DNA of 62,290 bases from Dysgonamonadaceae bacterium. GTDB taxonomy: Bacteria > Bacteroidota > Bacteroidia > Bacteroidales > Dysgonomonadaceae. The notes below the pieces were generated by a model. That model did no database searches and was not told the origin of the DNA. It was given only the letters and a program-made list of their open reading frames with translations. Where the stretch lies: positions 1 through 62,290 of the forward strand of contig JAIRUA010000002.1 in assembly GCA_031254645.1 (NCBI GenBank), written 5' to 3'. Positions within the stretch are counted from its first letter, which is position 1; each line of letters opens with the position of its first letter. The translations under genes and the position numbers were made by a program. Of this stretch, positions 1-8,633 are shown piece by piece.

Positions 1-1775
1 TCTCTATCATCAAAGATGCGGTAGCGAATGTGGAACTGACGAACGGCAAAAAAATCGATATTGATAAAATCGATATTGACGATAAAAAAACGTATCAACT
101 TTATAGCGAGGGAAAAACAACCGGAACGTTTCAGTTTGAATCGCAAGGAATGCAAAAATACTTGCGAGACCTTCAACCCACAAAGTTTGAAGACCTTATC
201 GCGATGAACGCCTTGTATCGTCCCGGTCCGATGGAATATATTCCTTCGTTCGTAGCACGCAAGCACGGCAAGGAAAAAATCGAATACGATATTCCTATTA
301 TGGAGGAGTATTTGAATGAAACTTACGGCATTACAGTATATCAAGAGCAAGTGATGCTTTTGTCGCGATTATTGGCAGATTTCACACGCGGACAATCTGA
401 TGAATTGCGCAAAGCGATGGGTAAAAAGCTCATTGATAAGATGATTCCTCTTAAAGAGAAATTTCTCAACGGCGGAAAAGCGAACGGACATCAAGAAAAG
501 ACGCTCAATAAAATTTGGGCAGATTGGGAGAAATTCGCCTCTTACGCATTTAATAAATCGCACGCTACATGTTATTCGTGGGTATCCTATCAAACAGCCT
601 GGCTCAAAGCTAATTATCCATCGGAATATATGGCTGCGGTGCTTTCCAACAACTTGAATAATATTTCGGAAATCACGAAAATTATGGACGAATGCAAATC
701 TATGAAGATGAATGTATTGAGTCCTGACATAAACGAATCATATTTCAAATTTTCGGTCAACAAAGTAGGAGATGTGCGTTTCGGGTTGGGGGCAATAAAA
801 GGTGTGGGAGAAGGTGCAGTAATGAACATCATTGAAGAACGTGCGGAAAATGGTGCGTTCAAAAATATTTTCGATTTCGTAGAACGCATTAACTTTTCAG
901 TATGTAACAAAAAGTGTATTGATGCATTGGCGTTGTCAGGTGCATTCGATTCATTCATAAGCATTCGAAGAGAGCATTTTTCGACGGTAAACAGCAAAGG
1001 CGAAGAATTTATGGACACGCTTGTTCGCTACGGAAACAAATTTCAGTTGGACAAGCAATCAGCGCAGAATTCGCTTTTTGGCGACGACAATTCATTCAGC
1101 ATCGCCCATCCCGAAATTCCGAAGTGCGAAAAATGGTCGGATTTGGCGCGCTTGAATCGCGAACGCGAACTAATTGGCATTTATCTTTCGGCGCATCCGT
1201 TGGACGATTACGAGTTCATTCTGAAGCACGTATGCAGTGCCGACACACAAAAACTACAAGACTTGGATAGATTGAACGGAAAAGAAATTTCATTTGGCGG
1301 AATGGTTACTACCGTGCGCGAAGGACAAACAAAAAGAGGTAATCCGTACACTATTTTCAAAATCGAAGATTATTCGGGCAGTTTTGAAATTGCTCTTTTT
1401 AGCGAAGATAGCATCAATTACGGTAGATTTGCGCGTATGGGATTGTCGATTTATATCACAGCCCGAGTGCAACCACGGCAGTGGGGAACCGGCGAAATCG
1501 AACTTAAAATCTCGTCAATGAATTTACTTTCCGACGTGAAAGACAAATTAGTGGATAAAATCACACTGCAAATCCCCATTACCGAGCTAAATGATACAAC
1601 TGTAAACGAAATATCGGCAATGGTAAAGAACAATTCGGGCAACGCGTTGTTATACTTTAATATAATTGGTGAGGAATCACGCATTCAGCTGTTTTCTCGA
1701 CAATCAAAAATTCAGGTAAACAAACATTTTATTGACAACTTGATAGAAAACAATATAGATTTCAAAATTAATTAA
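1..1775 (+). CDS. dnaE: DNA polymerase III alpha subunit, C-terminal part (5' truncated by window edge)
   Basis: Replicative polymerase subunit of the DNA polymerase III core. The frame is open from base 3, so the first in-frame GTG at 30 is not the real start; about 590 C-terminal residues are present. Visible family signatures are the TIIKD-like entry (here SIIKDAVANV), the VGVFQFES-like segment (TGTFQFESQGMQKYL), FEDLIAMNALYRPGP, which probably carries the third palm carboxylate, YGITVYQEQVM, a helix-hairpin-helix (LGAIKGVGEGAV) and a C-terminal OB-fold (FGGMVTTVREGQTKRGNPY) for single-stranded DNA. It ends at TAA 1773-1775. A palindromic linker separates it from thioredoxin, the same neighbour as in many Bacteroidales. 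Confidence 0.96.
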   Translation, partial: SIIKDAVANVELTNGKKIDIDKIDIDDKKTYQLYSEGKTTGTFQFESQGMQKYLRDLQPTKFEDLIAMNALYRPGPMEYIPSFVARKHGKEKIEYDIPIMEEYLNETYGITVYQEQVMLLSRLLADFTRGQSDELRKAMGKKLIDKMIPLKEKFLNGGKANGHQEKTLNKIWADWEKFASYAFNKSHATCYSWVSYQTAWLKANYPSEYMAAVLSNNLNNISEITKIMDECKSMKMNVLSPDINESYFKFSVNKVGDVRFGLGAIKGVGEGAVMNIIEERAENGAFKNIFDFVERINFSVCNKKCIDALALSGAFDSFISIRREHFSTVNSKGEEFMDTLVRYGNKFQLDKQSAQNSLFGDDNSFSIAHPEIPKCEKWSDLARLNRERELIGIYLSAHPLDDYEFILKHVCSADTQKLQDLDRLNGKEISFGGMVTTVREGQTKRGNPYTIFKIEDYSGSFEIALFSEDSINYGRFARMGLSIYITARVQPRQWGTGEIELKISSMNLLSDVKDKLVDKITLQIPITELNDTTVNEISAMVKNNSGNALLYFNIIGEESRIQLFSRQSKIQVNKHFIDNLIENNIDFKIN

Positions 1776-1782
1776 TCAACTG

Positions 1783-1866
1783 TTGATTTGTTTATTTGCT
1801 TATTTGTTGCCTAATGGCTGAGATAAACAAATCATCAAATAAACAAATCATCAAATAAACAAAAAA
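1783..1866. repeat. palindromic repeat linker dnaE-trxA
   Basis: The left arm carries gatttgtttatttg. The right arm carries two copies of aaatcatcaaataaac, whose complement matches the left arm. The unit fills the dnaE-trxA gap and ends a few bases before the trxA ATG. It is one of several similarly built but differently sequenced linkers in this window. Confidence 0.7.
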
Positions 1867-1869
1867 ATT

Positions 1870-2184
1870 ATGGCTCTTAAAATTACAGACGCCACACTCA
1901 ACGAAGTGTTGGCAACAGACAAATTAGTGGTAATCGATTTTGGTGCAGAATGGTGCGGACCGTGCAAAATGCTTTCGCCAATCATCGACGAACTTGCCGA
2001 AGAATTCAAAGACAAAGCGGTAATAGGAAAAGTAGATATCGACGAAAATGACGATATGGCTGTGAAATACGGCATTCGCAATATTCCACAAGTACTTTTC
2101 ATCAAAAACGGCGAATTGATTGAAAAACTAGTCGGCGCACACCCAAAATCCGCATATGTAGAAAAAATTGAAAAATTGGCTTGA
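1870..2184 (+). CDS. trxA: thioredoxin
   Basis: Cytoplasmic disulfide reductase of 104 residues, the usual thioredoxin length. The redox motif WCGPC lies at residues 28-32, and the cis-proline is in the segment RNIPQVLF. There is no signal peptide, so it acts in the cytosol, normally reduced by thioredoxin reductase. The ATG at 1870 directly follows the repeat linker. A hairpin with arms around ggctgtct/agacag follows the stop and probably ends transcription. Family assignment is secure; the physiological partner is not visible here. Confidence 0.97.
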   Translation: MALKITDATLNEVLATDKLVVIDFGAEWCGPCKMLSPIIDELAEEFKDKAVIGKVDIDENDDMAVKYGIRNIPQVLFIKNGELIEKLVGAHPKSAYVEKIEKLA

Positions 2185-2193
2185 TAGTTTTTT

Positions 2194-2232
2194 GAACGAG
2201 GCTGTCTTAACCTTTTTGAGACAGCATCGTTC
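2194..2232 (+). terminator. probable terminator after trxA
   Basis: Imperfect hairpin: gaacga-ggctgtct, a loop rich in T, then agacag-ca-tcgttc. It lies about ten bases after the trxA stop. No long T-tract follows, so intrinsic termination is an inference. Confidence 0.5.
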
Positions 2233-2363
2233 AATTTCTTATAATAAACCTCTCCAAATTCCACTAAACTTACTTATACTTTTCTACCACACTTCAGCAC
2301 AAATTAAATCTCAATCACTTTCTGATTCTCTAAGCATAAAACGTTCACTTTTTTCGCATTTTG

Positions 2364-2395
2364 TTTGTTTTTTTTGATACAAATCAATAATTTTG
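2364..2395 (+). promoter_or_regulatory. Bacteroidota-type promoter for the FabH-like gene
   Basis: TTTG at 2364-2367, a 20-base spacer and TAATTTTG at 2388-2395 match the Bacteroidota -33/-7 consensus. This places transcription start near 2402 and excludes the upstream in-frame start at 2365. Confidence 0.7.
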
Positions 2396-2448
2396 CACAT
2401 TCAAAGAGAAAATGTGCAGAATTTAATTTTCGAAACCCTGCTATATAT

Positions 2449-3390
2449 ATGTTTATTAATTCATTAGGCTATTACATACCCCAAAAGAGAGTGTATAATG
2501 ATTACTTTGCGGAGTTGCACAATTCCACAACCGACTGGTATGTAAAACGCACAGGGATTCTTTCGCGCTCAAGAGCCGAAGAACACGAAACACTCAATTT
2601 TATGAGTATCGAAGCGGTCAAAAATGCTATTCCGAAACTACATTACAATGTAAAAGAAGTTGATTTGATCATTTTTGCTTCCTACACACCCGAAGATACG
2701 GTAGCAACCACCGGACACGTTGTACAACGAGAATTTCAAATCGAAAAGGCAAAAGTATTTTATATTTCATCCGCCTGCTCATCGGGCGTAAATGCTATTG
2801 AGATTATCAATTCGTTTTTCAAAACAGGCATTGCGAAAAAAGTGCTGTTGATTTGCGGCGATAGAAATTCGACTTATTCTATCGACCATGATCCGCAATC
2901 GGGACATCTTTGGGGCGATTGTGCTACAGCTTTTTTCTTTTCGAAAGAGCCAACGGCAGAAAACGAGCCACAAATAGTAGATGTTCACACACAAGGGCTT
3001 GGACATATTGGTTATGGACCGGAAGCCGTAACACTAAATCCTAAAAAAGGTATCGAAATGCCTTTCGGAAAAGATGTATTCACACAAGCCTGTACATACA
3101 TTAACAGCGCCACAGTCGACATTTTAAAACAAAACGGATATTCCATAAACGACCTTTCATATTTTATTGGTCATCAAGCCAATAGCCGCATACTTTCATA
3201 CGTTTGTGGAATGTTGGAAATTGCCTCTAAAAAATCGCTCACAAACATTGAGGAATTAGGAAATACGGGCTGTGCAAGTTCGTTTTTGGTGTTGGCACAA
3301 AATTTCGACAGATTCAAGAAAGGTGATTTAGTATGTCTTACAGTATTTGGTGGCGGATATTCAGTCGGTACGTGTTTGTTTAAGTTTTAA
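2449..3390 (+). CDS. 3-oxoacyl-ACP synthase III family protein (FabH-like)
   Basis: Thiolase-fold condensing enzyme of 313 residues. The start at ATG 2449 is chosen because an earlier in-frame start lies inside the promoter. The Cys-His-Asn triad is visible: C110 in SSACSSG, H242 in FIGHQAN and N272 in ELGNTGCAS, at nearly the same positions as in FabH. The family condenses an acyl-CoA with malonyl-ACP, usually to start fatty-acid synthesis. The gene is monocistronic, between its own promoter and a strong terminator, and not in a fab cluster. It may be an accessory or secondary-metabolite starter enzyme rather than the main FabH; the substrate cannot be read from the sequence. Confidence 0.85.
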   Translation: MFINSLGYYIPQKRVYNDYFAELHNSTTDWYVKRTGILSRSRAEEHETLNFMSIEAVKNAIPKLHYNVKEVDLIIFASYTPEDTVATTGHVVQREFQIEKAKVFYISSACSSGVNAIEIINSFFKTGIAKKVLLICGDRNSTYSIDHDPQSGHLWGDCATAFFFSKEPTAENEPQIVDVHTQGLGHIGYGPEAVTLNPKKGIEMPFGKDVFTQACTYINSATVDILKQNGYSINDLSYFIGHQANSRILSYVCGMLEIASKKSLTNIEELGNTGCASSFLVLAQNFDRFKKGDLVCLTVFGGGYSVGTCLFKF

Positions 3391-3406
3391 TCCACTCATA
3401 AATAAC

Positions 3407-3443
3407 AAAAAAACCTGCAAATACTGAAGTTTGCAGGTTTTTT
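3407..3443. terminator. intrinsic terminator, bidirectional
   Basis: Arms aaacctgcaaa and tttgcaggttt flank an 8-base loop, with an A-run before and a T-run after. It serves the FabH-like gene from the left and tRNA-Ser from the right. Confidence 0.9.
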
Positions 3444-3477
3444 CTGATTTATATTCCTCATTTCCTGAGGCTTCTAG

Positions 3478-3564
3478 CGGAAGCGGCGAGATTCGAACTC
3501 GCGGTACAGTTACCCGTACGTCAGTTTAGCAAACTGGTGGTTTCAGCCACTCACCCACACTTCC
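3478..3564 (-). tRNA. tRNA-Ser (anticodon GCT)
   Basis: On the minus strand, the acceptor GGAAGTG pairs with CGCTTCC with discriminator G. The D-loop reads GTGAGTGGCTGAAAC, the anticodon loop is TTGCTAA (anticodon GCT, codons AGC/AGT), there is a long class-II variable arm, and the T-loop is GTTCGAATC. CCA is not encoded. About 87 nt. Confidence 0.95.
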
Positions 3565-3590
3565 TGATGATTTTTCAAATAAATCGAGTG

Positions 3591-3621
3591 CAAAGATACA
3601 AGTTTGTTTCAATTTGTCAAA
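3591..3621 (-). promoter_or_regulatory. promoter for tRNA-Ser
   Basis: Read on the minus strand: TTTG (3618-3621), a 19-base spacer and TATCTTTG (3591-3598), a near-perfect Bacteroidota promoter about 27 bases upstream of the tRNA. Confidence 0.8.
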
Positions 3622-3692
3622 GGAAAAACAAAGAAATTCAGCAAAATATTTATATTTTTGTATTCCCTTTATTTTGAGGAGTGCTATTTGAT

Positions 3693-4739
3693 ATGGAAGA
3701 AAAGAAAAAAAAGAACATTATAAAGCCGCTATTATGGATTTTTGGCGTGTTGTTTCTGTTAGTTATCGGCGCAGGAATATATGCTTATAAGACAGTTTTT
3801 GAGCCGATTAAATTAGACGAAACTACGTTTATCTTTATCAATAACAATACAAACTTCGAAGATGTAGTGAATATACTTGACACGGAAGTCGGATTACCGA
3901 ATGAACGAATATTTCGTTTACTCGCCGAGCGAATGAATTATCCGAATATGGTTAGAAACGGACGATATGCGATACAAAACGGAATGACAATGCTCGACGT
4001 TATCCGGTTGTTGCGTTCCGGCAATCAAGAACCGATAAGACTCACATTTAATAACGTACGCACGCGCGAAACGCTAGCAGGACGACTATCAGAACCATTG
4101 ATGCTCGATAGCCTTTCATTGCTAAACGCACTCAATGACGTAACCATAGCCGAAAGTTTCGGATTCAACGAAGACACTTTTTTGGCAATGTTTATTCCCA
4201 ACACTTATGAAATATTTTGGAATATCAGCGTAGAAAATCTATTGAACCGAATGAAACGGGAATATGACATTTTTTGGAACGAAAACCGAAGAAACAGAGC
4301 AGCAGCAATCGGACTTTCGCCCCTCGAAGTATCTATTTTGGCTTCGATAGTAGAAGAAGAATGTATGTTTGCCGATGAATATTCGAAAGTTGCCGGATTG
4401 TATCTCAATCGCTTGCGTCGTGGAATGAGGCTCGAAGCCGATCCAACCGTGAAATTCGCTTTGGGCGATTTCGAGTTACGACGCATTCTGTTTCGCCATC
4501 TCGAAGTAGATTCGCCTTTCAATACTTACCGAAATGTAGGATTGCCGCCCGGACCTATTCGTGTACCTTCTATTCAAGCGATTGAAGCCACGCTTTCGCC
4601 CACGCAGCACAACTATATATTTATGTGTGCGAAAGATGACTTTTCGGGACGCCACGCTTTTGCCGTTACACACGCCGAACATGCACGCAATGCCGCGCGT
4701 TATCATCGTGCATTGAATGAAAGAAGAATTTTTCAGTAA
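3693..4739 (+). CDS. mltG: endolytic peptidoglycan transglycosylase MltG (YceG-like)
   Basis: Inner-membrane lytic transglycosylase that cuts nascent glycan strands and influences glycan length. From ATG 3693 the protein is 348 residues: a Lys-rich N-terminus, one transmembrane helix at about residues 9-32, a LysM-like middle region, then the YceG catalytic domain. The signature segments ASIVEEE (catalytic Glu), NRLRRGMRLEADPTV and GLPPGPI are all present. The in-frame GTG at 3681 would add four residues and is less likely. A TAttTTTG element at 3653-3660 may be its -7 box. Downstream is a palindromic repeat, then a lipoprotein gene. Confidence 0.93.
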   Translation: MEEKKKKNIIKPLLWIFGVLFLLVIGAGIYAYKTVFEPIKLDETTFIFINNNTNFEDVVNILDTEVGLPNERIFRLLAERMNYPNMVRNGRYAIQNGMTMLDVIRLLRSGNQEPIRLTFNNVRTRETLAGRLSEPLMLDSLSLLNALNDVTIAESFGFNEDTFLAMFIPNTYEIFWNISVENLLNRMKREYDIFWNENRRNRAAAIGLSPLEVSILASIVEEECMFADEYSKVAGLYLNRLRRGMRLEADPTVKFALGDFELRRILFRHLEVDSPFNTYRNVGLPPGPIRVPSIQAIEATLSPTQHNYIFMCAKDDFSGRHAFAVTHAEHARNAARYHRALNERRIFQ

Positions 4740-4743
4740 CGTT

Positions 4744-4807
4744 ATTGCGGACTTGATCCGCAATCCCCATAATCAACAAAGAGATTGCGGTCAAGCCCGC
4801 AATGACA
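4744..4807. repeat. dispersed palindromic repeat (TTGCGG...CCGCAA family)
   Basis: Contains ttgcggacttgatccgcaa and, further on, attgcggtcaagcccgcaat, two related palindromes of one family. Other copies lie at 24384-24412 and, split by another repeat, at 36476-36523. It fills the gap between mltG and the following lipoprotein gene. Confidence 0.75.
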
Positions 4808-4814
4808 AACAGAA

Positions 4815-5525
4815 ATGAAGTCAGTAAAGCATCAAATAGTATTACTTCTTTTCTCGATTCTATTACTACCAAGTTGTGGAATCAGACGCGCTGCGATGCT
4901 TCCTCAATTTTCCGACAATCCGCTTATAAGAACATTTGAGCCGTTAAGTGCAGCACAAAAAGATAGCTTGCTGTCATTGTATGGAAACAATAAAACATTT
5001 GTAGAAGAATACCTAAACGCCACGCTCATTGCACTTTCTTATTTCCCCGAATTAAGAAATACCCCAATTGAATTTCGCTATTCCAACGAGCGAACAACAA
5101 TGGCTGCGAGACCAAAAACTCTTTCGGTTTTCGGCAGAAAAAGATACCTTATATTAATCAACAATCGTGCCGATTTTGAGGGGATTTTGCTCAACACTGT
5201 TCCGTTTAACGCGCAAGTGGGCATCATTGCGCACGAATTGGAGCATATCGCTGATTACGAAACACGTAATCTTATCGGAATTGTGGGTATCGGATTGAGA
5301 TATTTAGATCCTGTTAGAAGGGTTCTTTTCGAAAGAGAGATAGATAGAGCAACTATCCAACGTGGCTTGGGTTGGCAGTTATACGACTGGGCAATGTACT
5401 CGATGTATGAAAGCGAAAATGCTACGGAAAAGTATCAAACTTTCAAAAGAGAGAACTATAAAAATCCGGAAGAAATTGAGCATTTGATTCGGTTCCTTTC
5501 GGGGTATTTTGAAACGTTGGATTGA
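4815..5525 (+). CDS. putative zinc metalloprotease-like lipoprotein
   Basis: A 236-residue protein with a type II signal peptide (LLLPSC, lipidated Cys21). A HExxH zincin motif, HELEH, lies at residues 140-144 in the context IIAHELEHIADYE. The rest does not match a family I can name. The motif suggests a zinc-dependent peptidase on the periplasmic or outer face of the envelope. A third ligand is not obvious; acidic residues further on (e.g. FEREIDR) could supply it. It follows mltG, so a cell-wall context is possible. Catalysis is inferred from one motif only. Confidence 0.7.
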   Translation: MKSVKHQIVLLLFSILLLPSCGIRRAAMLPQFSDNPLIRTFEPLSAAQKDSLLSLYGNNKTFVEEYLNATLIALSYFPELRNTPIEFRYSNERTTMAARPKTLSVFGRKRYLILINNRADFEGILLNTVPFNAQVGIIAHELEHIADYETRNLIGIVGIGLRYLDPVRRVLFEREIDRATIQRGLGWQLYDWAMYSMYESENATEKYQTFKRENYKNPEEIEHLIRFLSGYFETLD

Positions 5526-5538
5526 TATTTTGAAATGC

Positions 5539-5575
5539 AAAAAACCGACACTGTACAAAACAATGTCGGTTTTTA
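5539..5575. terminator. bidirectional terminator between convergent genes
   Basis: Arms aaaaccgaca and tgtcggtttt with A-run and T-run flanks, placed between the convergent lipoprotein gene and the RNase G gene. Confidence 0.85.
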
Positions 5576-5600
5576 CTTTTCAAATCTTCTTATCAAAGCG

Positions 5601-7178
5601 TTATTTCACTTCAACAATTTCATCATCTTTCAGGTCAATTTCGTGTTTGTCTTTGTCGTAGAAAACGTATTGCAGGCACCCAAGTTTTTGGTCGGGTACA
5701 ATTTTCATTGCTACGCCATATTTTCGATTCCACTTAGATTTTAACGACGAAAACCAACCTTTCGTTACATACGCTGCCACATATGGGTGTATGTGCAGGC
5801 TGAATTTCTTCACTTTTAATTTATTAGCCAAATAATCGATTTTCTCTTCGAGTGTATCGGTGAAAAAAATCGACGATTTAATCTTTCCATTACCATCACA
5901 AGTGGGGCATACTTCGCTGGTGGCAATTTTCATTTCGGGACGCACGCGCTGACGCGTAATTTGCATTAGCCCGAATTTACTCAATGGCAAAATGTTGTGC
6001 CTGGCTCTATCTTGCGACATCAGTTCTTGCATTCGCGCCAAAAGTTTGCCGCGATGCTCGCCTTTGTTCATATCGATAAAGTCGATAACGATGATTCCGC
6101 CCATATCTCGCAATCGTAATTGATGTGCGATTTCTTCGGCGGCAAGCAAATTTACCTCAAGAGCACTCTCTTCCTGTTCGAGCTTTGACTTGTTTCGAAT
6201 ACCGCTATTTACGTCGATTACGTGTAGCGCCTCGGTGGTTTGAATAATCAAGTATGCACCGTTTTTGACGGTAACCGTTTTGGCAAAGAGCGATTTAATC
6301 TGTTTTGTTATGCCGAAATTGTCTAATATCGGTAAATCGCCGGTGTATTGTTTGACAACGTTTTTCTTGTCCGGCGCAATCAGACTGACATATTCGGCAA
6401 CTTGTTTTGCCACATCTTTATCATTGATGTGTATTTGCTCGAAAGATGGATTGAAAATGTCGCGTAGCAAACTTACCGTGCGTCCTGTTTCCTCAAATAT
6501 GAGTGCTGGTGCTTTTACTTTCGGTAGCTTGCCTACATTGTCTTCCCATTTTTTTACGAGCGATTTTAGCTCTGCATCTAACTCTGCAACTCGTTTCCCC
6601 TCGGCGTTTGTACGAATGATAACACCGTAATTTTTGGGTTTGATACTTTGAATAAGCTGACGAAGACGTGCGCGTTCCTCGCGCGATTTTATTTTTTGAG
6701 ATACCGATACACGTTCAATGAACGGGATTAATACCATAAATCGTCCGGCGAATGAGATTTCGGCTGTCAATCTCGGTCCTTTTGTCGAAATAGGCTCTTT
6801 GGCGATTTGCACCAATATTTCTTGTCCTACTTTCAACATATCCGAAATCGAGCCTTCTTTCTCAATACCGGGCTGCAATTTCATTTTTTGCAGCTGTGGA
6901 ATTTTTTTCTTGTCTTCGACTTGCTTCTGAAAGTACGAAATCGAGTTAAATTCAACCCCTAAATCCAAATAGTGAAGAAAAGCGTCCTTTTTGTGTCCCA
7001 CGTTCACAAATGCAGCGTTGAGAGCGGGCATCAGTTTTTTAACTTTGCCCACATAGATGTTTCCAACCGCAAAAGAGCCTTCTTGGGCTTCCTGTTGCAG
7101 TTCTACGAGTTTTTTATCTTCGAGAACGGCAATGGTAATCTCTTGTGGTTGAACATCTACAACAAGTTCGCTTATCAC
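5601..7178 (-). CDS. rng: ribonuclease E/G family protein
   Basis: Endoribonuclease of 525 residues, close to RNase G length, acting in rRNA maturation and mRNA decay. It has an N-terminal S1 RNA-binding domain (about residues 35-110) and a catalytic RNase E/G core with metal-binding aspartates in HVIDVNSG and IVIDFIDMNKGEHR. The zinc-link motif CPTCDGNG allows dimerisation. The start codon is GTG at 7178; an upstream in-frame stop excludes a longer form. It is last in the order HU, bS22-like, RNase G, all on the minus strand. A long hairpin lies in its leader at 7270-7332. Confidence 0.95.
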   Translation of the reverse strand: MISELVVDVQPQEITIAVLEDKKLVELQQEAQEGSFAVGNIYVGKVKKLMPALNAAFVNVGHKKDAFLHYLDLGVEFNSISYFQKQVEDKKKIPQLQKMKLQPGIEKEGSISDMLKVGQEILVQIAKEPISTKGPRLTAEISFAGRFMVLIPFIERVSVSQKIKSREERARLRQLIQSIKPKNYGVIIRTNAEGKRVAELDAELKSLVKKWEDNVGKLPKVKAPALIFEETGRTVSLLRDIFNPSFEQIHINDKDVAKQVAEYVSLIAPDKKNVVKQYTGDLPILDNFGITKQIKSLFAKTVTVKNGAYLIIQTTEALHVIDVNSGIRNKSKLEQEESALEVNLLAAEEIAHQLRLRDMGGIIVIDFIDMNKGEHRGKLLARMQELMSQDRARHNILPLSKFGLMQITRQRVRPEMKIATSEVCPTCDGNGKIKSSIFFTDTLEEKIDYLANKLKVKKFSLHIHPYVAAYVTKGWFSSLKSKWNRKYGVAMKIVPDQKLGCLQYVFYDKDKHEIDLKDDEIVEVK

Positions 7179-7269
7179 AATTAGTTGTTTTTAAAATGTT
7201 TTTTACTTTAAATATTTCGGTTCTGTCTTCACAACAGAAAGGCAATTCCCGCCGGAATCCCTGTAAGTT

Positions 7270-7332
7270 TTATACACGAAGAACAAACTTATTCTTGTGA
7301 AATACATTTGCTAAGTTTGTTCTTGTGTATAA
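7270..7332. repeat. long hairpin upstream of rng
   Basis: Two 21-base arms, one with a single extra base, pair around a 20-base loop. The left arm contains aagaacaaactta and the right arm taagtttgttctt. It lies between the bS22-like stop and the rng start. It could terminate or process the upstream transcript, or give RNase G a site for controlling its own message. Confidence 0.75.
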
Positions 7333-7353
7333 CGGTAAAAAAGTGTCAATAGA

Positions 7354-7446
7354 CTATTTTTTCTTTTTGTGTCTATTTTTTCTTAGTCTTTTTTTACGCT
7401 TGTGAACAGCCATTTTATGTCTTTTCCTTTTTTTTCCGCTTGGCAT
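7354..7446 (-). CDS. bS22-like / AURKAIP1-COX24 domain small ribosomal protein (30 residues)
   Basis: A 30-residue, extremely basic protein beginning MPSGKKRKRHKMAVHK and ending RHKKKK. This is the short AURKAIP1/COX24-domain protein found beside HU in Bacteroidota and related to mycobacterial ribosomal protein bS22. It has ATG at 7446 and TAG at 7354-7356, with an aaggag sequence about eight bases upstream of the ATG, an unusually good ribosome-binding site for this phylum. It sits between HU and RNase G on the same strand. Assignment is from the recognisable motif; direct ribosome association in this organism is inference. Confidence 0.85.
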   Translation of the reverse strand: MPSGKKRKRHKMAVHKRKKRLRKNRHKKKK

Positions 7447-7478
7447 TTCTGTTTCTCCTTTTTAATAAATGAAATTAA

Positions 7479-7754
7479 TTACTTCTTTACCTGAGCAACA
7501 AAAGTCTTAGCCGGTTTGAAAGCTGGAATATTGTGTTCGGGAATAATGATTGTTGTATTTTTTGAGATGTTACGAGCCGTTTTTTGTGCTCTTTTCTTCA
7601 CGATGAAGCTACCGAAGCCTCTCAAATACACATTTTCATTTTTTGCCAATGAATCTTTCACTGCGTCCATAAAAGACTCTACTGTAACCAACACAGATGC
7701 TTTATCAATGCCTGTGCTCTTAGCAATTTCGTTTACGATGTCTGCTTTTGTCAT
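7479..7754 (-). CDS. HU family DNA-binding protein
   Basis: A 91-residue histone-like protein of the HU/IHF fold. It has the N-terminal helix pair MTKADIVNEIAKSTG, the core GFGSFIVKKRAQKTARN and the DNA-arm region ending in PAFKPAKTF, all typical. It bends and compacts DNA as a dimer. It is first of three minus-strand genes (HU, bS22-like, rng), with a promoter at 7810-7838. Whether it is the main HU or one of several paralogues cannot be told here. Confidence 0.96.
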   Translation of the reverse strand: MTKADIVNEIAKSTGIDKASVLVTVESFMDAVKDSLAKNENVYLRGFGSFIVKKRAQKTARNISKNTTIIIPEHNIPAFKPAKTFVAQVKK

Positions 7755-7809
7755 TTTGTTTTGTATTTTGTTTAATTAATAATTATACTTTCAGTAAAAT
7801 TTTGGACTA

Positions 7810-7838
7810 CAAATGTATAGCTTTTTTCTGAACACAAA
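7810..7838 (-). promoter_or_regulatory. promoter for HU
   Basis: Read on minus: TACATTTG at 7810-7817 (-7) with TTTG at 7835-7838. The spacer is 17 bases, slightly short. Confidence 0.6.
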
Positions 7839-7988
7839 AAAAATTTAAGCGTGAAATTTCGATTTTTTCTCTAAAAACGGAGTTTTTAACTTTGTTTTGG
7901 GGCAAAAAAGACTTTTGATGCGAAAAATTAGGACTGAATGCCATTCGCTTCCGTCCTCTGCAGCGCAATAATAATAAAAGCATAACGA

Positions 7989-8020
7989 TTTGTTTTTTTC
8001 GAATGAAATAACTACTTTTG
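7989..8020 (+). promoter_or_regulatory. promoter for efp
   Basis: TTTG at 7989-7992, a 20-base spacer and TACTTTTG at 8013-8020, 43 bases before the efp ATG. Confidence 0.75.
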
Positions 8021-8062
8021 CGCTCTCAAAATGAATAATATACAAATAAAGATAACTATTTT

Positions 8063-8626
8063 ATGGCAACAACAGCTGATATCAGAAACGGAATGTGCAT
8101 CGACATTGACGGTCAATATTTCGTGATTATCGAATTTCTCCACGTGAAACCGGGCAAAGGCGCGGCATTCGTTCGGACAAAAATGAGAAACGTTACAACC
8201 GGGCGTGTACTTGACAAAACGTTCAATGCGGGCGTAAAGTTAGATGAGGTGCGCATCGAGCGTCGTCCATTTCAATATCTGTATCAAGACGATATGGGGT
8301 ATAATTTTATGAACACCGAAACATTTGAGCAAATTCCCATTCCGGGCGAGCAAATCGAGGGTATTCAGTTTTTGAAAGAGGGTGATATTATTGAGGTGCA
8401 AATGCACGCCGAAAGTGGTCAGATTCTTACTGCCGAGATGCCTACGCACGTGATACTCGAAGTTACTTACACTGAGCCGGGCTTGAGAGGCGATACGGCA
8501 ACCAACACATTGAAGCCGGCAACAGTTGAAACAGGCGGTGAAGTGCGTGTTCCGTTGTTTATTGAAACAGGCGAGAAAATTAAAATTGATACGCGTACAG
8601 GTACTTATGTAGAGCGTGCAAAGTGA
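8063..8626 (+). CDS. efp: translation elongation factor P
   Basis: A 187-residue, three-domain protein that rescues ribosomes stalled at polyproline. The loop PGKGAAFV carries Lys32, the position modified in other EF-P proteins. The C-terminal signature ([15 protein letters not shown]) is complete. No modification enzyme lies next to it. It is preceded by a good Bacteroidota promoter and followed by a palindromic repeat that separates it from a convergent glycosylase-like gene. Confidence 0.97.
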   Translation: MATTADIRNGMCIDIDGQYFVIIEFLHVKPGKGAAFVRTKMRNVTTGRVLDKTFNAGVKLDEVRIERRPFQYLYQDDMGYNFMNTETFEQIPIPGEQIEGIQFLKEGDIIEVQMHAESGQILTAEMPTHVILEVTYTEPGLRGDTATNTLKPATVETGGEVRVPLFIETGEKIKIDTRTGTYVERAK

Positions 8627-8633
8627 TTTTTTT

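Larger units (their letters stand above)
7755..8062. other. divergent intergenic region HU / efp
   Basis: 308 bases without a gene. It contains the HU promoter (minus) at 7810-7838 and the efp promoter (plus) at 7989-8020. Between them I see no conserved RNA or convincing reading frame. Confidence 0.6.
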
